Assembly (NCBI RefSeq): GCF_024362695.1
Contig: NC_065405.1
Coordinates: 1,992,672-2,056,671, forward strand
Length of the DNA stretch: 64,000 nucleotides
Source of the DNA: Pectinophora gossypiella
Lineage: Eukaryota > Arthropoda > Insecta > Lepidoptera > Gelechiidae
Direction: 5' to 3'
The notes beneath the pieces were generated by a model. It was not told where the DNA came from and searched no databases. It saw nothing but the letters and a program-made list of their open reading frames with translations. Position 1 is the stretch's first letter. The number at the start of each line of letters is the position of its first letter. A program made the position numbers and the translations under genes. This document shows, one piece after another, positions 1 to 9,786 of this stretch.

Positions 1-728
1 CTCGCACTTGGCCGCTTTTTATTCTCATTGCCGATAAAGTACCTAGGCCCATACGACCTTCACATCATTTCTAACAATATAATTAAGAGCGTCGTTTCCG
101 TTGACGCAACACAATTGTTTTGCTAACCCCAAATAGATTGTCTCTTGCAGGAAGTGTCTCAAACGTGACATAAACCCATTGTGCTGTTACCGCAATCTTG
201 TTTGCCTTTTCAATTATTTTGATTGCTGCATCATTATAATGTTTATCATTAAGATTTATTATGACATTATTTGTTTGCAGTCGCATTGAGCAAACGAGGT
301 AAGTGCGCAGATTTTGCTTTCTGTAAATTTTCCTTAAATTATATCAAGGACATGGGAGCTTATATGTAAAACTATAGTATTGGCACTAAGCAACCGACAG
401 TGGAACAGTTTAATGGAGTACTTTTTTAATGATGCTAGAGAGAGAGGTAAAACAGAGGTCTAATCGTGTAACTCAGTGTCTATATTGAAATTCTTACAGT
501 AAAAACTACGTAAGTTCCTTTTTCGAAAAAACACATTCGAATAATTAATGATTTTTGTTATCAAAACCTCCAGCTCGCAATAGATAGGCTAATTTCAACC
601 CTGGTAAATATTTTTATTCTACATATTTGACCGAATTTAAGTGAATTGAAATAAATCGAGGTACCTATTGTTTACGAAAATCACATTAAAAAAACGCTTA
701 ATACGTGGTTTTCACTGTGAAGCGACGA
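1..728. other. Unassigned AT-rich DNA
   Basis: I see no gene, RNA or recognisable repeat here. A 67-codon minus-strand open frame (83-286) has no coding bias, no splice context and no recognisable motif, so it is not called. Confidence 0.4.
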
Positions 729-821
729 TATAGAAACCCTATTCTGTGATTGGTTGAAACTGACAACTCTTGTAAATTCATTAACATTTTAGCCAATCAC
801 AGGATAGGATTATAACTGAAG
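729..821. repeat. Small foldback MITE, GTGATTGGYT ends
   Basis: The left arm (about 729-757) holds TGTGATTGGTT and the right arm (about 790-820) holds AGCCAATCACAGGATAGG, its near reverse complement. Mismatched inverted arms around a loop of about 30 bp suggest an old non-autonomous DNA transposon. No target duplication is evident. Confidence 0.45.
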
Positions 822-2055
822 ATAATTGATGTATAAATGTTACAGTAGGTCAAGATAGAAACTAATCTATACGAACCCCCTTTGTTTTAAACCACTTGAA
901 CGAAAAACAGCTAGTCTACAAGAAGTGTATTGAAAGAACTGTACAAATGTTTAAAAGACGCCTGTTACGGCATGCTCCAAGATAAGGCACGTTCATGTGA
1001 ATAGAAAACGCTTGGCATTTGTACTCACGACTAGTTATGACATAAAAAACCAAGTTAGAATATTTGTATTGTGTAATGTATTAATTTTTGTTGGTTTTTG
1101 AACTTCAAAGGATTTTAATATTGACTTGACTGTAATGACAATGTTGTTCAACTCTATGTCTGGGGTAGCAGGAACTTCAGCCGAGTTGCAATTGACTGTG
1201 AAAATCGACAGTGACGGCGATAAAAATATATTTATGGGATTGGCTTTTTACTCAATCACAATCACATACATTTTTATTACTCAGTCACTGTCGATTCTCA
1301 TAATTGTTTGCACCTTGGCTAAGGCCCCAGGCCGACGTTATTTTAGTCATTTCGTTATCACCCAGTATTACTTACCCGTCTTCTTTCTCCTCGCGTTTAT
1401 CATGTTTCTATCACGGGTCTTACCTAACATGAAGTATTGACAGACTTGTTACTAATTCTTGTGTTGTTAATTCAAATAGGAGTTGCAAGTTATTCCTAAC
1501 ACAAGTACATACTTTAGTCAATAAAAAATCTTACATTTATTTATCTGTTTTTAAATCTTTACTTCTTTATTTCTGCCTACCATTATTACTTAGTATTTAT
1601 TAGAATGTACTATAAGTATAGGTGGAAAGACAGACTTGCTCAATTCATAACTCTCTTTAATTTAGCAGGTACTTCCTTATATCTTTCTTTTTCTCGTTAA
1701 GAATGTTGTTCTCAATACGAGGCGGATTAAGTGCGAAGTCGAGTTTTATACTGTTAAAGTTAATAACAGGTTCAATGTTAATGTTCGTAATCTCTACCTA
1801 CATCGCTTTCTTATTTCAAACTTGGATAAAATGGTATTTTTCATTAGTATGTAGAAATTCTACCAGGTCTCTCCAGCGGTATCTTGGGCGAGCCTTGCTA
1901 AGCTGGGGCTGGAATAGTACAGAACAGAAAGGAATATTGTGTCTTCTAGTATCGGTGGCCAACTCCAGTCGTTGCGCCGAGGGACGTAAGTATGTCATGA
2001 ATAAAGTCAATCATACTTACCTAAATGAGGGCTTAACTATGATGCACTCGCTTTT
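822..2055. other. Unassigned DNA with two hydrophobic open frames
   Basis: Plus-strand frames of 104 codons (1126-1440) and 131 codons (1703-2098) translate to stretches rich in F, I, L and V that resemble membrane segments. AT-rich DNA produces such peptides by chance. I see no promoter, splice sites, codon bias or family motif. The second frame also runs into a LINE 3' end on the other strand. Neither is called a gene. Confidence 0.35.
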
Positions 2056-2236
2056 CGAGTTCAAATTAAAAAATATCTTTATTCAATGGGTAACATAGTT
2101 ACACTTTGAATCGTGATTTTTTACATAACGAACGTCTCATCCACCTAAAACTACTGCAGCTTCTCACAACGTGTATAGCCGGGGAAAAGAAGCTGCAAGC
2201 AAAGCCTCGGCACAGGGCTAGACGTTCTTAAAAAAA
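2056..2236 (-). mobile_element. LINE-Y 3' end (antisense)
   Basis: On the minus strand this is a 3' UTR with a paired AGAAGCTGCAGTAGTTTT segment and a terminal AATAAAGATATTTTTTAAT tail. It matches, base for base over long stretches, the plus-strand LINE-Y end at 35150-35330 and the antisense piece at 54905-55018. Only the 3' end is present, as expected for a 5'-truncated non-LTR copy. Confidence 0.7.
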
Positions 2237-2436
2237 TGAAAATGCATAAGATTGACAGGAGCCAATAGTACTTCGTTGGCTCTGACTTGTAGGCCATCAC
2301 TACTACTGCCGCTCTCGAAATGAACTTTACAACCATTTTAAGAGCTGTCACAAGAACGCTGCTTAAATCTACTGACAAAGACGTAAAACCTGAGATGATG
2401 GAGACCCATAATCTCAACCAGCTTATAATCCAATAT

Positions 2437-2568
2437 TAGGGGTGGTATTAATAAACGAATCTCAGCTGAGACTGTCCTCAAGATCATGCTTAAAGTCCAT
2501 GTTTTTATATAAGGACTGTCACAGTAACATGATCTTGAAGCTGAGATTAGTTTTTTAATACAACCCTA
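2437..2568. repeat. Foldback MITE with AGGGTTGTATTAA-like ends
   Basis: The left terminus (AGGGGTGGTATTAATAAACG) and right terminus pair over about 30 bp through the shared AATCTCAGCT block. An inner pair (TCAAGATCATG / CATGATCTTGA) adds a second stem. About 130 bp, no coding capacity. Confidence 0.6.
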
Positions 2569-2604
2569 AATCATCAATGCGAGTAATATCAGTCACTACA
2601 CTAA

Positions 2605-2762
2605 GACTGTCAGTAGGTACTATTCAGAGGCGGAGGACAGGAGTCCTAGTACGGCTTTGAAATAGATTACTCTGGGCGCCATCGCAGAAGGCAAGAGGGA
2701 AACCACTGCCCTATTTTTCCCTAAAAAGTAGTATGGAGAGGAATGCTACACCGATAATTGCG
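2605..2762 (+). mobile_element. RTE-type LINE 3' UTR fragment (RTE-J)
   Basis: The stretch shares CGGAGGACA, GCTTTGAAATAGA and GAGGGAAACCACTG blocks with the antisense copy at 11019-11258, ending in a degraded form of the family's terminal hairpin (GCTACACCGATAATTG for the usual ACACCGACAAGAGCGTGG). Confidence 0.55.
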
Positions 2763-3107
2763 TAAGACACGAGTATATTCCAATTAATCAAAACAATTCA
2801 TGGCATACTATACTACCAACCTTACTGTCTTAATTACGACGTTCAAATAAAAACCTATTAATCTAAATCAAGTAATTAATTCTGCCTTAACAGTCGTGTT
2901 GAAAGACGCCGGTCAATCAGTCGAAAGATTGACCGTAGATAGTCGTATGACGAAATAACGGCACTTTGCGAAATGATATTACTTACATACCTATCACACG
3001 GTCGATTGGTGTGATTTCAACTTCTGTATGTGAATATGCTGATTCAGTTTTTATGTATTCAAATACTAGTCGAATTTGTTTAGCTAGTGCCTGGCTTCAC
3101 GGTAAAC
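2763..3107. other. No feature seen
   Basis: AT-rich DNA without a recognisable repeat end, exon or RNA. A short self-complementary GGTCAATC / GATTGACC pair occurs near 2912-2934. Confidence 0.4.
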
Positions 3108-3184
3108 GAGCTCTGTGGTCAAGTGGTTGAGCGTTGCGGAGGTCCCGGGTTCGAATCCCGGTGGGAACATATCACAAAAATCAT
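3108..3184 (+). mobile_element. SINE-1 head fragment (tRNA-like)
   Basis: The A-box-like TGGTCAAGTGGTTGAG and B box GGGTTCGAATCC of the SINE-1 head are present. The anticodon-arm segment between them is shortened, and the copy breaks off shortly after the ATATCACAAAAATCA junction. Confidence 0.7.
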
Positions 3185-3449
3185 CTTTATAGGTATATGT
3201 AGGCACACGTCCAGTTCGTTAATCGTTTATTGCGAGACTGAGGATGACAAAGAGAAATATATAAAACTATGAAGGTGTAATATATTAAACTCAGTAAAAC
3301 GGCATTTGCATTTTTTATCAATCATGATATTTTGACATGACATAAGACCATAAGTAAAACATAGATATACCACAGAAGGTAAACTTAAATACATCACAGC
3401 CCTATACCTTCAAAAACATCAGCACTTACATAAGTCTACCCATCTCCCT
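3185..3449. other. No feature seen
   Basis: AT-rich DNA between two SINE fragments; nothing recognisable. Confidence 0.35.
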
Positions 3450-3497
3450 AAAGCGTTATCCTGTTTTCACAGGATCCGCTTACCTAAACTAAAAATG
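3450..3497 (-). mobile_element. SINE-2 tail fragment (antisense)
   Basis: The CCCTAAAGCGTTATCCTG and CACAGGATCCGCTTACCTAA blocks match the tail of SINE-2 copies at 4206 and 21136. Confidence 0.5.
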
Positions 3498-3510
3498 TAA
3501 CCAGTAATTA

Positions 3511-3694
3511 TCTAAGGCTGCGTTTCCATTGACGCGGAGCTGTACGGAGATGAGCGGAGATGTGCAGGAATCGACCAATCACCGTGAGGGAGAGAGTAAC
3601 AGTGCGTCTCTGTTTTTCGAACGCTGTGATTGGTCAAATCCGCACATCTCCGCTCTTCTTCGCCCATCTCCGTGTCAGTGGAAACTCGGCCTAA
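3511..3694. repeat. Foldback MITE, TTAGGC...GTTTCCA ends
   Basis: The left end (CTAAGGCTGCGTTTCCATTG) and the right end pair as imperfect inverted repeats, followed by a second paired block (GACCAATCAC / GTGATTGGTC) and a GCGGAGATGTG / CACATCTCCGC pair. The loop is about 50 bp. No transposase. A flanking repeat of TATCTAA lies near both ends but I cannot prove it is the target duplication. Confidence 0.65.
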
Positions 3695-3860
3695 GTGCGT
3701 ACTTATCTAAAAAGCTCTTCGATATTGCTGACTGATCAAAATTAGAAGAAATATGAAGGTATGGACTATTCCTAATACTGATTGACGGGAGACCAGTGAA
3801 TATGTGATATAGTCAGCTTCCTAACAAAGACATCTGCGAAAGAAGTTGACATCTGCCTAC

Positions 3861-4005
3861 CTTCGTAATGGTTGTCGTCATCATCGGTGTGGGTGACGGG
3901 GCTGATCTGGCGACACAGGTCTTCATATTCGGCCCAGTAGGCCGCCAGCGCCGTGGGATCCGGCGGGCGCGGCAGCGGCAGCGCCATGCGGACTTCTGGT
4001 GACTC
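3861..4005 (-). CDS. Internal coding exon of an unrecognised host gene
   Basis: On the minus strand the exon is preceded by a pyrimidine tract and AG (CTTTCCCTCCAG) and followed by GTAGGC. The 145 nt encode 48 codons plus one base in the only open phase, starting at a codon boundary. The peptide begins ESPEVRMALPLPRPPDPTAL, continues through a YWAEYEDLCRQI segment and ends with an acidic THTDDDDNHYE. Third positions are almost all G or C while the surrounding DNA is AT-rich, which is strong evidence of coding constraint. The 5' part is proline-rich and likely disordered; the YWAEYEDLC part could be a short helix. I do not recognise the family. The exon ends in phase 1, so the next exon must begin with two bases completing a glycine-type codon. 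An in-frame read-through to a nearby ATG exists but ignores the splice signals. Confidence 0.7.
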
Positions 4006-4067
4006 CTGGAGGGAAAGAGACGGTTGAAAGAATGGTGACATACAGGCACAAGGTGACGACTAAGTAT

Positions 4068-4125
4068 TTCCCATTCTTCTTCTTATCGTGCGGGTTACAA
4101 GGTGGAATACCAACCTCATCAGTGA
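4068..4125 (-). mobile_element. SINE-1 tail fragment (antisense)
   Basis: CTTCTTATCGTGCGGGTT and GGAATACCAACCTCATCA match the tail of full SINE-1 copies read in reverse (for example 17505-17543). It lies only about 60 bp from the upstream splice site of the 3861-4005 exon. Confidence 0.65.
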
Positions 4126-4205
4126 CCTTATTTGGTTTAGGAGTTAGGTAGGAGCAGACGTGCATACACACACATACATACATATTACATAGCGGTCAAA
4201 CACAC

Positions 4206-4402
4206 CATCACCCCCTAGCATTATTCCGTTTTTCACAGGGTCCGCTTACCTAACCTGAAGATTTGACAGGTCCGGTTTTTAAAGAAGCGACTGCCTGTCT
4301 GGCCTTCCAACCCGCGCAGGGAAAACCCGCCCAATACAGGTTGGGTCACATACTTCCGATGTGGGTTTCCTCACGATGTTTTCCTTCAAACACATAACCC
4401 CC
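4206..4402 (-). mobile_element. SINE-2, 5'-truncated (antisense)
   Basis: This contains the body and tail of SINE-2: CCCCTAGCATTATTCCG, CAGGGTCCGCTTACCTAACC, GAAGCGACTGCCTGTCTG and GGGTTTCCTCACGATG. The tRNA-like head is absent. Confidence 0.75.
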
Positions 4403-4984
4403 CTTTTTGCATCGCCATAGATAGGTAATAAAGAGTTTACTTGTACCTCTTGCACGCAAACACTTTTGCACTGATTTATGATTGTCAACAGATTAATACT
4501 GTCAAGTTCTAAATAGAATCTAGATATTTTTCCCATAGTTAAGACCACACAGCTTCGAGCAACAAGTCTATAATAACCGTGATCATGGCGTGCACTTCGA
4601 AGACGACCATCCGCTGGCATGTTTAGAGAGATTGGCATGCAAAACAGTTTATTGATTTTCCGACCAAAGAAAAAACTCTAAATAGTGTTAGTAAACAGTA
4701 AATAATCGGCGGTATTCCAGAAGCTTCGCAATTAGAGTATACAAATGCTAGACAATGGCTTTGGACATTCGTAGGCGTGCGCGTACGCATCTGTCCCGTT
4801 TATGAAACTTGTTAGTCAATTGTATCTAACGACCGTATCACAATATGGTTCACATTGCGACAGGCTGAGAATTATGGATTTTATCTGTAAGTTATAATAG
4901 CAGAATTATGAAAATGGAGTCTGAATGTTGAGTCCTCTGCAATTGATAACAATGACAATTTATGTTTTTTTTTAAACGATTAAC
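4403..4984. other. No feature seen
   Basis: Unassigned DNA; a 119-codon minus-strand frame (4279-4638) is mostly a translation of the SINE-2 copy and is not a gene. Confidence 0.35.
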
Positions 4985-5140
4985 ATAACATAACAACATA
5001 ACAAATACTTTATTGCACAAACAGGAAAAAACAAAATACAAAACAAAAGAGAAATAGAATTAGTACAATAGGCGGCCTTATTGCTAAGTAGCAATCTCTT
5101 CCAGGCAACCTTTAAGTATAGGAGATATTGAATATTAAGT
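4985..5140 (-). mobile_element. LINE 3' end with CAATAAAGTAT tail (antisense)
   Basis: Read on the minus strand it carries CCTGGAAGAGATTGCTA, TAAGGCCGCC and a terminal TTGTGCAATAAAGTATTTG. The same blocks recur at 50222-50345, with tails at 26010-26125 and a relative at 59200-59306. The pattern is a 5'-truncated retroposon 3' UTR; the clade is not determined. Confidence 0.6.
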
Positions 5141-5406
5141 AATATAGCGGGATAGTGCAGCATGGGAATACTTGTGCATATGAAAATAAATACACTTTCG
5201 ACTACATAAACTACATAATAATAATACACATAATTATAATTGTTATAATAAATAAATGGAAGAAAAGAAGTAGATAGATTATTAGATTGTTATGTTTCTA
5301 TATATATAAGTAGGTACCTATCTACCTAAATACTAAAACTTTACTAAATAATTATTATATCATGCGACTTGTGAGATGGATGACCTACTGAGCCGACCTA
5401 CTGAGC

Positions 5407-5462
5407 TATTGAGCCGCCAACCCCATCAACCCTGGTGTCAGGGTTATCCCTGGTGTCAGCAA
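5407..5462 (-). mobile_element. Scrambled SINE-1 tail fragment
   Basis: TTGAGCCGCC, CATCAACCCTGGTGTCAGGG and a second CCCTGGTGTCAG occur in antisense order with a short piece missing or duplicated. Only the tail is present. Confidence 0.5.
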
Positions 5463-5483
5463 ATGAAATTCCATAGTATTTGC

Positions 5484-6662
5484 TTATCCCGGTTTATGTA
5501 TGTATTTCATCATCGGGCTCTCATGTTCAAATGGGAGTTCCTCAAGGATCCATTTTGGGGCCGTTTCTTTTTTTAGTGTACATAAATGATTTACCTTATG
5601 TAGTACAGAACCAAGCTGACATTGTACTGTTTGCGGATGACACTTCTCTTATATTTAAAATCGATAGAAAGTTAGAGGAACTTGACGAAGCAAACAGCGC
5701 TGTGTCGCAGGTTCTGAGCTGGTTTACAGTAAATAACCTAGTTCTAAATGCTAAGAAAACGAAGTGTATTAAATTTGCTCTACCAAACGTAAAGAAAGTA
5801 AATAATAACATTAAAATTAACGACGAGAATTTAGATTTTGTTGAACACACCGTTTTCTTAGGAATTACTGTAGATTCAAAACTTCAATGGGGCCCACATA
5901 TTGTATCACTAGCGGGCAAGCTAAGTTCAGCAGCATATGCCGTCAGAAGAATCCGACAACTCACAGATGTACCCACTGCTAGACTTGTCTACTTCAGCTA
6001 CTTCCACAGCGTAATGTCTTACGGTATTTTATTGTGGGGTCGAGCCGCTGATGTAGAAACTATTTTCATCATTCAAAAAAGGGCAGTTCGCGCTATTTAT
6101 AATCTGCGTTGTCGGGACTCTTTAAGGGAGCTGTTTAAAGAAATAAATATACTGACGGTCGCAAGTCAATATATTTATGAAAACATTATGTATGTGCGTA
6201 AGAATGTATCCCTCCTTCCGAGAAACTGTGAAAGGCATACTTACAATACAAGGAATAAAAATAAAATTGTTGTTCAAAATTCTAGATTAAGTAAATTAAA
6301 TTCATCTTTTTTGGGGTTATGTATACGTTTTTACAATAAAATACCAGATAATATTTTAAATTTGTCAGAGAATAAATTTAAAGCTCACGTGAAGCTTACT
6401 TTATGTAAAAAAGCTTATTATAAGATTAATGATTACCTAAATGATAAACATGTCTGGTATTAAATGTGTTCCTCTAGTTATTAAATAACTTGTAATGTAC
6501 CCTCATTGATTTAAAAGATGTGTTGCTGTTGCAGTTTCTTGTCATTTCTTCTCCTCAGCCATAACACCTTGCGAAATGACGTAAATTCAAAATGTTACAT
6601 TGACCTTCAACAAGTTTATCCATGAAATTACGTTGAATAAATGATTCTGATTCTGATTCTGA
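5484..6662 (+). mobile_element. LINE-X: 5'-truncated non-LTR retrotransposon (RT C-terminal half)
   Basis: The frame 5480-6463 encodes the second half of a reverse transcriptase of the Jockey/CR1 type. The GVPQGSILGP block is at residues 19-28, the catalytic FADD at 51-54, KTKCIKF near 92, and FLGITVD follows. The C-terminal region ends in RFYNKIPDNILNLSENKF and a stop at 6461-6463. About 200 bp of 3' UTR follow, closing with AATAAATGATTCTGATTCTG, a (GATTCT)n tail that marks target-primed insertion. The first RT half, the endonuclease and ORF1 are missing, so the copy was dead on arrival. The surviving frame is unbroken, suggesting a fairly young insertion. The first few residues of the open frame are flanking DNA. 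Confidence 0.9.
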
Positions 6663-6710
6663 TCATCAATTTAAGAGCCACGCTCTTGTCGGTGTAGCAT
6701 TTTCATGCAT
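6661..6710 (-). mobile_element. RTE-J 3' tail (antisense)
   Basis: ATCATCAATTTAAGAGCCAC and GCTCTTGTCGGTGTAGCAT are the reverse complement of the RTE-J terminus. It abuts the LINE-X tail directly, so the two 3' ends meet tail to tail. Confidence 0.65.
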
Positions 6711-7095
6711 GCATGTATGTATTTAAGGGTCTTAAAAGCACTAACTAAAGTAAAATGACCTCTAATACTAACCTAGACTGAGGATATGATTATCTTTTGC
6801 ACTTGCAAATAGTGGATTCACTTACGTCACCACGTGTGATAACCGTGTGTACTTAGTCGATGAGATATGCCGAGTGGGTGTGGCTTCTGAACTTCAAACC
6901 TTTGGTATTACACCTATTACTGTCTGCGTACTATCGCACATCGGCATAAGTACTTATTAACTTGAGCTTTAGAAATCACATTATCATCATGTTCACGCGA
7001 CATTCTCATGAAGAATGTTACAAGGTGAATAGAGCGCGTTCTATGACAATATTGTGATCCCTAGTTTGATTGTGTTGTATACATGCTGATCACCA
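6711..7095. other. No feature seen
   Basis: Unassigned DNA between repeat fragments. Confidence 0.35.
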
Positions 7096-7172
7096 CATAC
7101 ATACATATATAAATTCACGCCTATTTCCCACCGGCGTAAGCAGAGACTATGGAATTCCATTTTGCTTCTTTT
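7096..7172 (-). repeat. Dispersed repeat G fragment
   Basis: TCACGCCTATTTCCCACCGG, GTAAGCAGAGACTATGGAAT is shared with 45083-45200 and 58360-58395, and in diverged form with 47415-47470. Often preceded by a (CATA)n run. Class unknown. Confidence 0.5.
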
Positions 7173-7220
7173 TTGCTGATCACCAGATTCTCAGAGGGTA
7201 CCTACGTGTCTTGACGAAAA

Positions 7221-7290
7221 AAGCTGCTCTCATTTGTCCGGCCAAGTAGTTAATGCCTTTTGCGGCAAATCTACAATAAGACAAAAAAAT
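7221..7290 (+). mobile_element. RP-A 3' end
   Basis: CATTTGTCCGGCCAAGTAGT followed by TAATGCC, GCGGCAAATCTACAATAAG and an A run is the diagnostic RP-A terminus. Very short 5'-truncated copy. Confidence 0.75.
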
Positions 7291-7778
7291 CTTGACCTAT
7301 GTTACAACGCGGTATTAAGTGTAAGAAGGATGTGTTTAAATGGTGTGCTCACATGCCGGTTATGTGCGAGGACCTTTTCCAATAAGATTGGCTATATAAG
7401 CCACATGCGGGCACATGAACGTCGGAGTTGAAGCAGTCGCCGCAGCCGAAATTGGCTGAATTACCTCACCTCAAGTGTAAGAACATATTCTATTCACCCA
7501 TTTTATTCAATACATGCAGAAAGTATTGAATCCATGATTTTAAAGAACATTCGAATAATAATGTGCCAGCAGTAAAAAGAGTAAAAAGACCTAGCCTTTA
7601 GGCAAATAGGATCAGAGTACAAAAAAGAAGAAAATGAAAAAAAAAGCAACTAGTGTCTTTTCTATTAAATATTTTTTTATAAAAATGGATAATGATCGTC
7701 ATTTTCACTTTGGGAACATTTCCGGAAACTGCACATTGTTAGTCAAGAAAGGTTCCCTCGGACAGATTCGGATAATCT
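7291..7778. other. No feature seen
   Basis: The 65-codon plus-strand frame 7234-7431 contains CRLCARTFSNKIGYISHMRAH, which looks like half of a C2H2-type or transposon-encoded finger, but starts within RP-A and has no gene context. The rest is unassigned. Confidence 0.35.
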
Positions 7779-7913
7779 AGGGGTTAAAATGGCCACATCG
7801 AAGCAATTCATCTAAGAAAGCAATATTGCTATTTGACAGCTGTTTGCATTGCGCACTTACTTTTATATGCGCAAATGTCAAAGTACAATATTGCTTTCTT
7901 AGAGTAATCCCCC
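7779..7913. repeat. MITE-D copy 1 (palindromic)
   Basis: It begins AGGGGTTAAAATGGCCAC, with AAGAAAGCAATATTG on the left and CAATATTGCTTTCTTAG on the right as a long inverted repeat, and an inner pair GACAGCTGTTTGCATTGCGC / GCGCAAATGTC. The right end has lost part of its arm (GAGTAATCCCCC). No coding capacity. Confidence 0.8.
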
Positions 7914-7965
7914 TGGTGACCCTTAACCTCCGGATACTCCAATGATATTTAAGAAATCAAGAATA

Positions 7966-8123
7966 GGGGGGTTAAAATAGCCACATCGAAGCAGTTCATC
8001 TAAGAAAGCAATATTGCTATTTGACAGCTGTTTGCATTGCGCACTTACTTTTACATGCGCAAATGTCAAATTGCAATATTGCTTTTTTAGATGAATTGCT
8101 TCAATGTGGCCTTTTTAACCCCC
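7966..8123. repeat. MITE-D copy 2 (full palindrome)
   Basis: A complete copy runs from GGGGGTTAAAATAGCCACAT to GTGGCCTTTTTAACCCCC. It lies 52 bp from copy 1 in the same layout. AG occurs on both flanks, compatible with a 2-bp target duplication. Confidence 0.85.
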
Positions 8124-8414
8124 AGCTCTTAGCAGAAAGAGTCCATCAAAATGATGTCATCAAAAGATAATAGCAAGGAAAGACAAAAGTAGAATTATAA
8201 TTCATTGTATTATAACCTTAACAATGGGATATATATTTTTATGAATGCTTCAAAAACAATAGTATTGTCAAGAAATAATTTATTATAACTACCTTCCTTG
8301 AACCTACAGCAAAGGAAAGAGCATATGAATCCACTATTTTTTAAGAAGTGAAGAAACATAAACACAGAACATTTAAAACCAATTTGTCTATACGTTTGTC
8401 ATCTATAAACGCCA
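8124..8414. other. No feature seen
   Basis: AT-rich DNA between MITE-D copy 2 and a SINE-1 copy; nothing recognisable. Confidence 0.35.
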
Positions 8415-8746
8415 ACGACCTCCATGGTCCAGTGGTTGAGCGTTGGGCTCACGATCCGGAGGTCCCGGTTTCAATTCCTAGATGGGACATATCACAAAAA
8501 AAAACTTTGTGGTCCTTAGTTTGGTTAGGACATTACTGGGTGGGTGATAACCGGATTGTCCGAAAGTAAGATGATCCGTACTTCGAAAGGCACGTTAAAC
8601 CGTTGGTCCCGGTTACTACTTACTGATGAAAGTATGTATTCGTTACATGAGCCATGTCAGGAGCCTTTGGCGGCTCAGTAATAACCCTGACACCAGGGTT
8701 GATGAGGTTGGTACTCCACCTCACAACCCACACAATAGAAGAAGAT
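8415..8746 (+). mobile_element. SINE-1, near full length
   Basis: The tRNA-like head (CCTCCATGGTCCAGTGGTTG, then a degraded B box) is followed by the conserved body (GTGATCC-like, GGCACGTTAA, GCCGTTGGTCCCGGTTACT) and tail (ACCCTGACACCAGGGTTGAT, CACCTCACAACCCACAC, AGAAGAAGA). The B box is mutated (GGTTTCAATTCC), so this copy is probably not transcribed. Confidence 0.85.
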
Positions 8747-8883
8747 ATATAAATGTCCTTACTTTAAGACTTCTAAGATATTTAAAAAGTACTATAAAGG
8801 TAATGTAGAGAGTTGCATCAATATCATACACGTATCTATCATTTAGAAAAAAAAATCTGCCTAATTTCTTAGGTAGTTCGTTT

Positions 8884-9118
8884 GGATCATAAATGATTAT
8901 CACGTGCTCAGCCAGCAGTGAAGGAAAACATCGTGAGGAAACCCTCGTGCCCGAGAAATGCGTTTCGGAGGTATGTGACCTAACCTGTATTTGGGCTGAT
9001 ATTCCCTTCGCGGGAAGGTCAGCCAGGCTTGCTTCTATAAAATGCGGACCTGTAAAATCTTTACGTTAGGCACCCAAGAAAACCCTGTGAAAAACAGGAT
9101 AACGCTAGGAAGATGACG
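8884..9118 (+). mobile_element. SINE-2, 5'-truncated
   Basis: The body from ATCATAAATGATTATCACGT through GTGAGGAAACCC, CATGTGACCTAACCTGT-like blocks, CGCTTCT-like and AACCCTGTGAAAAACAGGAT, ending in GCTAGGAAGATGACG. The tRNA-like head is missing. Confidence 0.8.
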
Positions 9119-9484
9119 AAATCTCTTCTATTAATCAACAAAGGAGAAGGCTTGCAAGTAAGAAGAACCTTTCCTTCAAACTATTATGTTCTTGAGCTAA
9201 AAATAATACAGAGTTACCTTCATATAACGTTGCTAGCATAAAGGTACGTATTTATCTAACTAGGCCATATTGGTCGACCATAGGTAGCCGATAAGTGCAG
9301 ATCATTGTGATTTATCAGTATCAGTTAATAAGAGCATTGGAATAATGTTACCGTTCGCTCTATCAGATTGTACTGTTTCATTTTATTTATTTCTCTGTTA
9401 ATTTAGATAAAGTATTTTTAGCAGCAGTAAAACTACTATGCTAATGTCGAAAGTTCATTGGATACTCACCTAATATTCTTTATT
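9119..9484. other. No feature seen
   Basis: AT-rich DNA, no recognisable element. Confidence 0.35.
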
Positions 9485-9786
9485 AAATCATGACATAATA
9501 ATATGTATAGACTGTTGCTTAGGCTTACCTCTTAGTATATTCATAATTCAAATTAATATTCGAATGCAGATAATATTAAAAAATATATAAAGACTTATAA
9601 TAACAGTTAATTAACTAGGTATCTACAATATCCAGAGCTAAGCCTAAGCGACAGTCTATACATATTATTATGTAATGAATTTATACATGATTGAATATAC
9701 TTATATTCATAATTCAAATTAATATTCGAATGCAGATAATATAAAAAAATATATTAAGACTTATAATAATAATTAATTAACTATCT
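9485..9786. repeat. Interlocked inverted and direct repeat
   Basis: A 40-bp block at 9487-9527 recurs inverted at 9639-9678 (core ATATGTATAGACTGTTGCTT against its near complement). A block of about 85 bp at 9535-9621 recurs in direct orientation at 9701-9785 with few differences (core AATTCAAATTAATATTCGAA). The layout is left arm, unit, right arm, unit. No coding content. Confidence 0.8.

Noticed and set aside
1126..2098. Two hydrophobic frames as possible receptor exons
   Set aside because: AT-rich DNA gives F/I/L/V-rich peptides by chance; no splice sites, conserved motif or codon bias, and the second overlaps a LINE-Y end.
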